A DNA stretch of 64,000 nucleotides from Paenibacillus silviterrae (GTDB lineage: Bacteria > Bacillota > Bacilli > Paenibacillales > NBRC-103111). The DNA lies in the NCBI RefSeq assembly GCF_030167925.1, contig NZ_JASKUT010000002.1:930001-994000 (forward strand), written 5' to 3'. The translations under genes were made by a program, and so were the position numbers. Positions 52,041 to 60,424 of the stretch are shown in pieces (within the stretch, counting starts at the first letter, position 1; the number at the start of each line of letters is the position of its first letter). The notes under the pieces were generated by a model, which saw only the letters and a list, made by a program, of their open reading frames with translations, ran no database searches and had not been told where the DNA came from.

Positions 52041-52478
52041 CTAATCCAGTGTTTTTGGTACAACACCTGCAATGCCCATTTTCCGATCTGGAAGCGCATA
52101 AGCCTTGAATTTGTTGGCATAATAATCATAAAGATCTGACTTCGGTGTAAGTGCTAAATAACCATCATATCCTTTCTGTATACTAATGGCGCCGGCTGCG
52201 CCGATGATAATTTTAGAAACGTTGCAATAATTTCGCAGATTAGCCTTATTTCGATTCGAAGGCGCGACCTCAAGCAAATTTATGTACATATGATCACCCG
52301 CATCTGAGATGGAGAACGCTCCATGAATAGTGCCGAATACCGCATCAGTGATCTTATAAACATCGCGGCCTTTAGCGCGATTCTCTTTCAACCAACTTAA
52401 ACCACGCGTCCAGTTCATTTTTGGTAAGTCTGATGCGTCCACTACTGTTATATCTGCTTTATGTAAAGTGCCGCTCAA
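52041..52478 (-). CDS. GNAT-fold acetyltransferase-like protein (tentative)
   Basis: A ~145-residue protein. The order of elements (YKITDAVFGTIHGAFSIS, YINLLEVAPSN, a helix with SKIIIGAAGAISIQKGYDG, then LYDYYANKFKAYAL) follows the GNAT core, though the acetyl-CoA loop QxxGxG is not clear. Start is weak: only TTG at 52478, with GAGGAT almost touching it, after an in-frame TGA; the gene may be N-terminally trimmed. Target unknown. Confidence 0.6.
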   Translation of the reverse strand: MSGTLHKADITVVDASDLPKMNWTRGLSWLKENRAKGRDVYKITDAVFGTIHGAFSISDAGDHMYINLLEVAPSNRNKANLRNYCNVSKIIIGAAGAISIQKGYDGYLALTPKSDLYDYYANKFKAYALPDRKMGIAGVVPKTLD

Positions 52479-52650
52479 ATCCTCAAGGTGTCAATTTGCC
52501 ATTCAAAGTACCCCCTGTGCGACATATGACGCAAACATAAGGAAAATTATAACACGGGCAGGAGCACAAATTTTCATCTAACGCATCACTTGGTAAAAAT
52601 TACGTATAAAATGATGAATACGAAATCATTAACCTGGACACTCCGCAGCT

Positions 52651-52938
52651 TTAGTTGGTAACGTACTCAATAAGTTCGGCTTCAATTAATCTAGATATCG
52701 CCTTAGCTGTATATTCCCAGGTAAGGATACTTTTTTCGTAAATTTCAGACACATCAACAGGGCTTTTTAAGTTAATTAAATTGTATACGTAATTCTCATC
52801 AGATGACAGCAAGCCGCTGAAATACCTGCCCGTAAGTCTTACATATGTACAATCCACAAATGTGCCTTCCTTTCGTTTTTTTGCGGTAGACTTTTTCGTA
52901 TTATTAATAACTATTCTGAGGTTATGTCGTTTAGTCAT
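52651..52938 (-). CDS. Small winged-helix-like protein of unknown function
   Basis: A 95-residue protein with a basic N-terminus (MTKRHNLRIVINNTKKSTAK) and a C-terminal half (VDVSEIYEKSILTWEYTAKAISRLIEAELIEY) that reads like a helix-turn-helix with wing. ATG at 52938 has AGGAGG 9 bases upstream. It may regulate the two small genes downstream; inference from position and fold only. Confidence 0.6.
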   Translation of the reverse strand: MTKRHNLRIVINNTKKSTAKKRKEGTFVDCTYVRLTGRYFSGLLSSDENYVYNLINLKSPVDVSEIYEKSILTWEYTAKAISRLIEAELIEYVTN

Positions 52939-53032
52939 AACTAATCGCCTCCTAATAGCTTTTAACAATAATATATCCGGCAGTATTTAAAAATGCAGGT
53001 CCCATAATACGTTTCATCAAAATTTAATGTTT

Positions 53033-53176
53033 TTAATAGGTTCGCAATGCAAAGACCGTAGCGCCTGCGGTCATGATGATGGGTCGTAAACGCGTAATCC
53101 CGGCCTCAACAAGAGCATCCTGTATGTGATATCCTTTTTCTCTAAGCTGCTGAACCTTATCAATTAGTTCGAATTC
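53033..53176 (-). pseudogene. RND-type efflux pump fragment
   Basis: A ~47-codon frame LIDKVQQLREKGYHIQDALV followed by EAGITRLRPIIMTAGATVFAL. This is the strongly conserved segment of AcrB/SwrC-type RND pumps just before a late membrane helix. No start, and a stop follows soon after. The rest of the gene is not in the window. Confidence 0.75.
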
Positions 53177-53233
53177 TGACGGCGTGTGGTAGGGACTGGG
53201 TTAGCCCAGTTGCCTTGACTTCAAATACGATAA

Positions 53234-55270
53234 TCAGTCTTTAAACGGATGAGCCAAATGATATAGGACCCGTGCAGCTTCTGAACGGGTCAAATTTCGA
53301 TTCCCATCCCAGTCTATAACCGCACTTCCATTCATACTTATTATATTTTTGTAAAAACCACGTTCCAGAATCAACTGATTTGCTTCGTTTGCCCAGTGTC
53401 CTTCTATTCTTTCCTTTGGGTCTAATTGAATAGGCAAGATTGGATGATTGAGCAAGTACGGATATTCCTGTAAAGTACGCCATAAAATTACGGATGCTTC
53501 ACTCCAAGTTATAGGAGTATCCGGCATGAACTCGTTCTGGGTTCTGCCGTTCAGTAGGCCCAGGGTGTAGAGTGTTTCAATAACTTTTTCTCGAGGGTGA
53601 CCTTTAACATCGCTCAGAACGGAGGTTCCGACGGTTTCAGGTAGTTTCAATATTTTCATTAGAGCTTCTGCAAACTCACTTCTAGTGACGTGCTTTTCCG
53701 GTTCAAACATTTCGGATGAATTAGAAAAATCGATACCCAACTTTGATAGAAAATCAATGGCACGAAAGTCCTTATGACCCTGCTCAATGTCTATATACTT
53801 ATTGGAGAAGATTAACTTTTCAGCTGTGCCTACCGGATTAATATATTGCATGAATGCGATTTGGCCATCTGATAATCTTTGGAACGCAAGCAAGCGTTGA
53901 CTCTCATCTATAAATGTGTCCGGTGCGACTTCTCTTAATAAATGCGTACCAAGCATGGTTTCATTTACTTTCAATTGTCCTTTCCCCGTCCCTTTAACCT
54001 CAAATAGCCATGTACCCATTCGTAAATCTCTATAGGTTCCTTCGTAAATCTTGGTATCGGTACCATTCGAATCGTTATCCGGATATTTTTGCGAAGCATT
54101 CGGATAAAAGCGATCCATAAATGCGTCAAATAGCTTTACACGTGCATCTTCACCAATGATGAATGAGGATTGATTAAAAGAAAAGAAGACTCCTACCCTC
54201 TGGTTTGGGATCATCCACAGAATGGAAGCTGTCCCGTCAAGGTCCCCCGCCTTACTAATTACTTGATAGCCATTATTCTTAGAGTGAAATGTATATTCAA
54301 ATCCATAAGACATCGCTGGCACTTGGTCGTTGATACGAAGTTGAGGTCTGTGCATAGATTCGATTGTACTTTCTTCCAATATACGTGCCTTTCCCAGTAT
54401 GCCTTTATTTAGATGTGCAAGCATGAATTGTGCCATGTCTGCGCCAGTCGTAATCATACTCCCGTCCGGGGAGTCCCAGGGAACCGTTGTATATAAGGGA
54501 ACTGGCTTACCAGAGCGTTTATAGCCAGTAGCCATTCTCCCCTTTAACTCTTCCGTCAAAATGTAAGAACTGTCCTTCATACCAAGAGGCTCAAATACAT
54601 GTTTCTGTACATAATCATGAAAAGGCATTCCTGTCACTTTCTGTACAATATATCCTTGCAAGAGGGCAGCATAGTTATCATACATGAATGAGGTTCCTGG
54701 TTTACGTATGATGGTCGGCATATTATGAAAAATATGGTCTTCAAGAGAAACCCGCCGGTTAAGATCGAAATCAATATCAGATACCTTCCCATCGGGGAAA
54801 TCAAAACCGGTAGTATGTGTTAAAAGATGCTCTACGGTTAGAATACCATCCGTCTCATTTTTTAACATGTTACTACCTACATACATATCTACCGGATCGT
54901 TTAAACGCACCAATCCTTTTTCAACCAATTGTAATAATGCAGTAGCCGTAATCGGTTTAGAAACCGAAGCGATCCTTAGCAACGTCTCATCGGGATTCAT
55001 CCGCTTTTTTAATTCCTGATTCGCGTAACCAAATCCTTTCTTGTAGATCACACGATCTCCCTTTACTATTACAATGACACCACCGGGAATGTGCTCTGCT
55101 ACGTCGCTTTGAAGAAAATCTTCCATGAAATCAGTAACGTTCTCTTCATTTACTTCTGGCGCTTCTATAGGAGCAGCGTAAGTATGCAGGGTTTCAGACA
55201 AACTAAACAAGGTGACAAACAAACAAAAAAACATGGCTATCCCTGGTATCCGCACTTTTAACAATGACAT
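53234..55270 (-). CDS. Secreted class-C beta-lactamase-like serine hydrolase with SLH domains
   Basis: A 678-residue exported protein. Signal peptide about 1-33. Serine-hydrolase domain about 45-390 with SxxK in SVSKPITA (102-105) and YxN in YDNYAAL. A lipocalin-like or linker part follows (about 400-500), then three S-layer-homology repeats (about 510-678; TRSEFAEALMKIL, TWSEASVILWRTL, TRSEAARVLYHL) that anchor it to cell-wall polymer. The family includes D-amino-acid peptidases and esterases, so it is not necessarily a lactamase. ATG at 55270. Confidence 0.9.
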   Translation of the reverse strand: MSLLKVRIPGIAMFFCLFVTLFSLSETLHTYAAPIEAPEVNEENVTDFMEDFLQSDVAEHIPGGVIVIVKGDRVIYKKGFGYANQELKKRMNPDETLLRIASVSKPITATALLQLVEKGLVRLNDPVDMYVGSNMLKNETDGILTVEHLLTHTTGFDFPDGKVSDIDFDLNRRVSLEDHIFHNMPTIIRKPGTSFMYDNYAALLQGYIVQKVTGMPFHDYVQKHVFEPLGMKDSSYILTEELKGRMATGYKRSGKPVPLYTTVPWDSPDGSMITTGADMAQFMLAHLNKGILGKARILEESTIESMHRPQLRINDQVPAMSYGFEYTFHSKNNGYQVISKAGDLDGTASILWMIPNQRVGVFFSFNQSSFIIGEDARVKLFDAFMDRFYPNASQKYPDNDSNGTDTKIYEGTYRDLRMGTWLFEVKGTGKGQLKVNETMLGTHLLREVAPDTFIDESQRLLAFQRLSDGQIAFMQYINPVGTAEKLIFSNKYIDIEQGHKDFRAIDFLSKLGIDFSNSSEMFEPEKHVTRSEFAEALMKILKLPETVGTSVLSDVKGHPREKVIETLYTLGLLNGRTQNEFMPDTPITWSEASVILWRTLQEYPYLLNHPILPIQLDPKERIEGHWANEANQLILERGFYKNIISMNGSAVIDWDGNRNLTRSEAARVLYHLAHPFKD

Positions 55271-55295
55271 GCCTCATCTTCCTTTATTCATTAGA

Positions 55296-55924
55296 ACATT
55301 TGTTCCAAAGTATCAATTATCAACAACAAAGCTACCACAGAAATCCCTAGATGTTTCGCCATGAGGATCATAGCTTCAACAATAGGAAATGGGATTCTGT
55401 TATTTCCATATCTTTAATATATGTTCGATCGATTTTTATTGTATTTGACACCAAACTTCTTTAAATAACACATAGAAGAAAAGCCTGTCCCGAAGTCATC
55501 CGGCGCAAGGCTGACTCCCAATTGTTTAATGTTCATGATGTTTGGTAATACATAACTGTTTTCTTGCATAGGTCTACTTTCTGTTATTTTCAACCGCAGA
55601 TATTTAGGCTCCAATCCTGTTTCTTTCAAGATACGGACTATATCCGCATCCCAGCATTCTTGCTCTAACTGGCCATAGAAACATTTACTGAAATATGAGC
55701 TGTAGTAATACCTTTCGCGTGCCAATAACTTACGTATCTACAAGCGGTTTTAAGCACCCAGTTACCCAGGGGACAATAAATCCGTTCTCCTCGGCAGTAG
55801 TTATAAAACTCGTCGGTGGAATTGTTCCTAATATAGGATGCTCCCATCGAAGGAGTACCTCAAGTCTGGTAACTGCATGAGCATTACCATTTGTCGTTGC
55901 ATTTTCTTGGGCAAATCGATGCAT
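55296..55924 (-). pseudogene. Decayed EAL-domain gene (cyclic-di-GMP phosphodiesterase)
   Basis: EAL-domain pieces in changing frames: RLEVLLRWEHPILGTIPPTSFI, LGNWVLKTACRYVSYWHAKG, then ETGLEPKYLRLKITES, LGVSLAPDDFGTGFSSMCYL, KIDRTYIKDME and finally PIVEAMILMAKHLGISVVA. The order matches an EAL domain from the ExLLR motif to the late VVAEGVE region, but at least three frame changes separate them. The GGDEF or sensor part expected upstream is missing. Confidence 0.85.
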
Positions 55925-55960
55925 GTGGCGCCTCCATGTTAGTCCTGAAATAATTCATTA

Positions 55961-56758
55961 TTATTCCGATGTTACATTTCGTTTTTTTATAATGAACCAA
56001 ACAATGAGAGCATACAAAATTATGACAACAATACCAGCCTCCCCACCAACATATTCCGCCAAATCAGAGTGGGTCTTTGTAAAATCACTCAGTACTGCGT
56101 AGCTGATATTATGAGAACTATGCATGATTGCCGGAGCCCACACACTTCCAGTAACGAGTCGAAGATACCCAAAGAGAAATCCCCCGATTAACGTCATTAC
56201 TATAAAAAATGGGATTACGACTAACGGGTTTCCCTCATTGAGATAATTTCCGCTTAAGATGATGGGAAAATGAAAAACGGCATGGATAAGTCCGCTTAAC
56301 CAAATGGCCTTTTTCCAACCCAATTCTTTGAGTTTAGGCAATAAATACCCCCGCCATCCAATTTCTTCCCCGATTGCACTTGTTAGTGTATAAAACAAAA
56401 ATACCAACGGTATTTTTATTAACAAAACCCAAAACATTGAACCAGCTAATTGTTCTGGTTGCGATAGAGATGCAAACGGCGTCGCCCATTTTATAATCGC
56501 GGCAATGGATAATACCAGCATTGGGACAAGAAGAGCAAATCCCCAGCGATGATATCCGGTTCTATGTAATCCTAATGACTGCCACTCTTCCTTTTTTCGT
56601 ATATCCCCTGTTACCAATAAAGTCACAATTACTGCTAGTAACGGTGAGTACATATATGTGCTGCCTTGAACTTTGAATACCGATCCCATTACAGTTGCAA
56701 TTATCATCACAAATGCAGTATATAATACAGCTTTTGATAAATCGTTTAATTTAAGCAA
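55961..56758 (-). CDS. CPBP-family intramembrane metalloprotease (first of pair)
   Basis: A 265-residue membrane protein with about seven or eight helices. CPBP (Abi/CAAX) motifs: EEIGWRGYLLPKL (about 134), HAVFHFPI and the late NISYAV. TTG at 56758 follows GGAGGG by about 8 bases and is preferred over TTG 56773. It lies 46 bases after a second CPBP gene and downstream of a two-component system. Members cleave prenylated or other membrane proteins, or give bacteriocin self-immunity. Confidence 0.88.
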   Translation of the reverse strand: MLKLNDLSKAVLYTAFVMIIATVMGSVFKVQGSTYMYSPLLAVIVTLLVTGDIRKKEEWQSLGLHRTGYHRWGFALLVPMLVLSIAAIIKWATPFASLSQPEQLAGSMFWVLLIKIPLVFLFYTLTSAIGEEIGWRGYLLPKLKELGWKKAIWLSGLIHAVFHFPIILSGNYLNEGNPLVVIPFFIVMTLIGGFLFGYLRLVTGSVWAPAIMHSSHNISYAVLSDFTKTHSDLAEYVGGEAGIVVIILYALIVWFIIKKRNVTSE

Positions 56759-56804
56759 TACTATTCCCTCCAATAAAACAAATCAAGGTTGTCATGCCCA
56801 ACGA

Positions 56805-57635
56805 TTATGATGTAGTCAACAGCTCACGATGTTTCGACTGGACTTTTTTTAATTGGAAGGCGAGCAATACAATGATTGTTAATGTGATCAAATTAGAAGC
56901 CAATCCATTATCAAATCCAAGGCTTCCCCCGTGGATCCATTCATTAGGTCCGAGTGCAATGGTTACAAAATTGTCTGGTCCAAATACATCTTGGAAAGAA
57001 TTCCAGGCAAAATGAAAGCCAACCGGTAACCATAAGGAACCTGACAATTCTTTAAGAAGTGCAAGAAATACTCCTCCAAAAAATAAATTAAGGATCATCA
57101 AAGGATGAGAGAAGATGTCGTGTCCCAACGAATGTAGAAGAGTGAACGGAATGGATGAAACCAATACCGAAATCCATGAACCATAATTTAATTTAATCAA
57201 ACCTTGAAAATAGCCACGGAACAGTATTTCTTCCGATAAGGTATCACAGAAGGCTAAAAATGCGAGCATTCCGAAGGTAGCCCACAGCATACTTTCGGTA
57301 CGGATAGTTATGATCGTCACTTCGCCGACAAAATAAACAGCTGCAAAAGTGACTAATACGAATATAAAGCCGAAAAGGATTCCCATGGCGGTTAATGTAA
57401 CTTTTTTGCTTTCCCTTACACCTAGCGGCGTTTTGGTTCCACGTTCAAATATGTTTAAAATGATTGCAAGTGCTCCAAGCATAACAAATAATGATTTCAG
57501 TCCAAGCATAGCCTCCGGCATGGCTCCCGGCGTTTCCCAGAAAATTGATATAACGAAGTTAAACAAAATACTCAAGCCAACCATGAATCCGATTGCCAGG
57601 GAAATTATTCCAGACACACGCATTACTTTTTTCAA
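56805..57635 (-). CDS. CPBP-family intramembrane glutamic protease (second of pair)
   Basis: A 276-residue membrane protein with eight predicted helices and motif SEEILFRGYFQGL, then LLHSLGHDIF and a late FAWNSFQDVF. TTG at 57635 follows AGGAGG by 8 bases; the frame opens further upstream at GTG 57677 without support. Only motif-level similarity to its neighbour, so not a recent tandem duplicate. Probably co-transcribed with the response regulator 85 bases upstream. Confidence 0.88.
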   Translation of the reverse strand: MKKVMRVSGIISLAIGFMVGLSILFNFVISIFWETPGAMPEAMLGLKSLFVMLGALAIILNIFERGTKTPLGVRESKKVTLTAMGILFGFIFVLVTFAAVYFVGEVTIITIRTESMLWATFGMLAFLAFCDTLSEEILFRGYFQGLIKLNYGSWISVLVSSIPFTLLHSLGHDIFSHPLMILNLFFGGVFLALLKELSGSLWLPVGFHFAWNSFQDVFGPDNFVTIALGPNEWIHGGSLGFDNGLASNLITLTIIVLLAFQLKKVQSKHRELLTTS

Positions 57636-57720
57636 TTTATATTCCTCCTGAACCTTTTTCTCGGCTCCTTGAGCCACTGGTCCAGTTTACTGGGTAACAG
57701 TCATGTTCACATAGTGCCAT

Positions 57721-58404
57721 TTAGTCACAAACTTTTTTATGACTAACCAAACCGGCATCTCTGGCTTTCTGTGTCGCTTCTAGCCTCCCCTTAACATTAA
57801 GCTTGGAATAAATATTAGATATATAATTTTTAATGGTCCCTTCGCTAAGAAACAGGGTTTGAGCAATATCCTGATTCCTTAATCCCATGGCTAACTTTTG
57901 GAGCACATCCATTTCACGCCTGCTTAATCCGTACGGGAGATTCTTGGCATGATTTTCTTCTGTTTTTTCTGTATGCTCGGATAAATCATGTCGTTTTACT
58001 CGCTGAATGAAATCTGCCGCCATATCCTGGGATATCAATGTACCTCCGGAATGAACAACTCGAATGCCAGCTATCAAATTTTTAGGATGAATTGCCTTAA
58101 GCAAGTATCCTTCCGCTCCATGGCTTAACGCAGCAAATACATAATCCACCTCTTTGTATGATGTCAAAATGATGATCTTGATCTCCGGATATTTTTTCTT
58201 AATAATTTCTGTTGCCTTTACCCCGTCCATTGCAGGCATATTAATATCCATCAAAATCACGTCAGGACGATATCTCTCACTATAATCCACCGCCTCCTGG
58301 CCATTCTTAGCAAGTCCAACCACCTCGATATCCTCCTCCATTTCAAGAACGATATTCAGGCTTTCAAGTATTAATTCTTGGTCGTCAACGATGAGCAACT
58401 TCAT
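57721..58404 (-). CDS. NarL/LuxR-family response regulator
   Basis: A 227-residue regulator. Receiver with DDQELI, phosphoacceptor in VILMDINMP (about 55) and lysine in LLKAIHPKN; C-terminal LuxR helix-turn-helix (LSRREMDVLQKLAMGLRNQD, LFLSEGTIKNYISNIYSKL). Its start overlaps the kinase stop by 20 bases. Confidence 0.95.
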   Translation of the reverse strand: MKLLIVDDQELILESLNIVLEMEEDIEVVGLAKNGQEAVDYSERYRPDVILMDINMPAMDGVKATEIIKKKYPEIKIIILTSYKEVDYVFAALSHGAEGYLLKAIHPKNLIAGIRVVHSGGTLISQDMAADFIQRVKRHDLSEHTEKTEENHAKNLPYGLSRREMDVLQKLAMGLRNQDIAQTLFLSEGTIKNYISNIYSKLNVKGRLEATQKARDAGLVSHKKVCD

Positions 58405-59557
58405 ATCCGTGATCTCCTTTTATTGGAATATCGCACCTAACTTCTGTACCCCGGCCTATCGCAGAAAATATAACCAGAGCCCCGTCCAGACTCTCTATGC
58501 GCTTCTTCATGGACGATAATCCAAAGCCGAAAACAATATCATTTATCCCGAGACCGTTATCTCGAATAACTACTTGCACGCGAGCGGGATGATAATGAAT
58601 GTTAATTTCAATTTGGGATGCTTTGCCATGCTTTACAGCGTTGGTACAGGACTCTTGAATCATACGAATGATCGCCTGACGCATGGAAACTCTCAATAAC
58701 TGTTCTGTCCCGCTAACTTGATAGTCAATCTGAGTACCAGTATATTCTTGAAAGCTATGAATGATCTCAACAACTTGCTCCTCTAAATTAATATCCTCAC
58801 CTGAACCCATTTCGTGGACAAGATTTCTCATCTTATGGATGTTTAGTTCGGTTAAATCACGCAACCTCAAAAGCTTTTCCTTTGCTAATTGAGGATTTTT
58901 ATCCAATAAAAGAATAGCTGCATCAAGCGCCAAACTAAATGAAATATAGGAATGTCCGAGGGTGTCGTGTAATTCTTTGGACATTCGTTCTCTTTCCTCT
59001 AGCAGTGTCATTTTTTCGATATGAACGGCGTACTGCTTCAATAGCCTGTTCTGATCTGCAATTTCGGTCAATAGCTCATTGTTTCTTCGGTAAGCATTTG
59101 CAATTACACCTACCCATAAGCCAATACATAGGAAAAGCAGCATATCAGCCGTAAAACCAATAGCTTGTTTGTAGTTAATAAACTGAAAGGCAGCAAGAAT
59201 AACAGGATGTCCTAGTATAATTGGTGCAATCAAGATGAGATTTTTGGAAAATAAATATCCAACGGACAGAATCGGTATTAAGATGAAATTGGAGGTTTCA
59301 CCCATTAAAATTATGTGATACACAGATAAAGATCCTGCAAGCAGTGTCTCCAATATACAAAAGAGACCCTTGTTGGCTTTTATGTGAGGTATCCAGAAGA
59401 AACACGGGACAATATATGCAGCTGTGATCCACACCATCAAGATAACGTCCGGGGATAATGTTTCTCCGTCCCGAATCATTTGGAGTAATTGTAAAATATA
59501 CCAATAAGACCGAAGGCCGAATATTCCCCAGTCCATAAAATAAAATACTCTTTTCAT
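58385..59557 (-). CDS. NarL-type sensor histidine kinase (HisKA_3)
   Basis: A 390-residue kinase with five or six N-terminal helices (about 10-165) and no sizeable extracellular domain, as in DesK/LiaS-like sensors of membrane state. The phosphoacceptor region is RERMSKELHDTLGHS (about 205) and the ATPase motifs are DNGLGI and a degenerate G2. First gene of the kinase-regulator-CPBP-CPBP operon. Confidence 0.93.
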   Translation of the reverse strand: MKRVFYFMDWGIFGLRSYWYILQLLQMIRDGETLSPDVILMVWITAAYIVPCFFWIPHIKANKGLFCILETLLAGSLSVYHIILMGETSNFILIPILSVGYLFSKNLILIAPIILGHPVILAAFQFINYKQAIGFTADMLLFLCIGLWVGVIANAYRRNNELLTEIADQNRLLKQYAVHIEKMTLLEERERMSKELHDTLGHSYISFSLALDAAILLLDKNPQLAKEKLLRLRDLTELNIHKMRNLVHEMGSGEDINLEEQVVEIIHSFQEYTGTQIDYQVSGTEQLLRVSMRQAIIRMIQESCTNAVKHGKASQIEINIHYHPARVQVVIRDNGLGINDIVFGFGLSSMKKRIESLDGALVIFSAIGRGTEVRCDIPIKGDHGYEVAHR

Positions 59558-59685
59558 TTATTTTGTTATTCCGCCCCTCGAATCACTGTTTGTAAATAAG
59601 ATTACCAAATAAAAGTCATAGGGAGATATTACTTTTTTCCTGATAATAGTAACAATCCGAGTAAACCTCCGAATGCAGCTTTTAT

Positions 59686-60303
59686 TCATCGACTTCCATC
59701 CACTTGAAGTACATGCCGCAAATAGAAAACGAGTACTTCAATCTGCTGATCAATTTGTAACTGCTGTGAATCCATTTGCATCGCATCACACGTCATGCCA
59801 TCGATAAACGTAATGATGGATCTAGCAATAGCTTCAATCTGCATTTGAGGATGAAACTCTTTTGCCGCTACACCTTGTTCCAAAACCGATATCCAGACCT
59901 TTAATCCCTCATTGTATTGGTAAATCAGTGTTTGCTCCCGCGATGCATCTCGATAGCTCCTCATAAAATACTCAAATATTACGGGCATAAAGCTGTTTCG
60001 TGCGTTTTTTACCTCTTCCCCAATCGTCTTGAGCGCGTACTCTATTTTGGCCCAGTTCGTTGTTTGCTCCTGCATTGCGAATAAGTCGAATGTGACCACA
60101 CGTTCTCGCAGAATAGCTTCAAAAAGTTCCTCCTTACCGGTGAAGTAATGATACACCCCGCCTTTGCTCATTTGGACATTCTCAATAATATCCTCCATGC
60201 TGGTTAAATCATATCCCTGCTGTCGAAATACTCGTTTCGCGGCTTCTATGATTTCTTGTTTCTTTTGTTCTTTATACTTATCTGATACTTTAGGCGACAT
60301 CAT
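59686..60303 (-). CDS. TetR/AcrR-family transcriptional regulator
   Basis: A 205-residue regulator with helix-turn-helix TSMEDIIENVQMSKGGVYHYFTGKEELF. ATG at 60303 (second in-frame ATG directly after) follows GGAGGATAT; the longer frame lacks a site. It is divergent from the secreted alpha/beta hydrolase, and two matching palindromes lie in the 121-base gap, so it probably represses both genes. Confidence 0.92.
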   Translation of the reverse strand: MMSPKVSDKYKEQKKQEIIEAAKRVFRQQGYDLTSMEDIIENVQMSKGGVYHYFTGKEELFEAILRERVVTFDLFAMQEQTTNWAKIEYALKTIGEEVKNARNSFMPVIFEYFMRSYRDASREQTLIYQYNEGLKVWISVLEQGVAAKEFHPQMQIEAIARSIITFIDGMTCDAMQMDSQQLQIDQQIEVLVFYLRHVLQVDGSR

Positions 60304-60356
60304 ATATCCTCCGTTCAAGTTCCTTGAATGTAAATATTTTACCACTGCTCTTGAAA

Positions 60357-60374
60357 ACCGACAACCCCGTCGGT
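60357..60374. promoter_or_regulatory. TetR operator candidate 1
   Basis: Palindrome ACCGAC-AACCCC-GTCGGT. The adjoining TATAAT (60374-60379) is a likely -10 box for the hydrolase gene, so binding would block polymerase. Confidence 0.7.
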
Positions 60375-60389
60375 ATAATTGATTTCAAA

Positions 60390-60407
60390 ACCGACGACAT
60401 CGTCGAT
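60390..60407. promoter_or_regulatory. TetR operator candidate 2
   Basis: ACCGAC-GACATC-GTCGAT, one base off the ACCGAC-N6-GTCGGT rule, exactly 33 bases (about three helical turns) from operator 1. It lies just downstream of the -10. Confidence 0.68.
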
Positions 60408-60424
60408 AAAAGGAGAAACAGCAC

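Noticed and set aside
53234..55270. Antibiotic beta-lactamase
   Set aside because: SxxK and YxN fit class C folds, but SLH repeats and the surface location fit a cell-wall-anchored peptidase or esterase family better; resistance is not supported.
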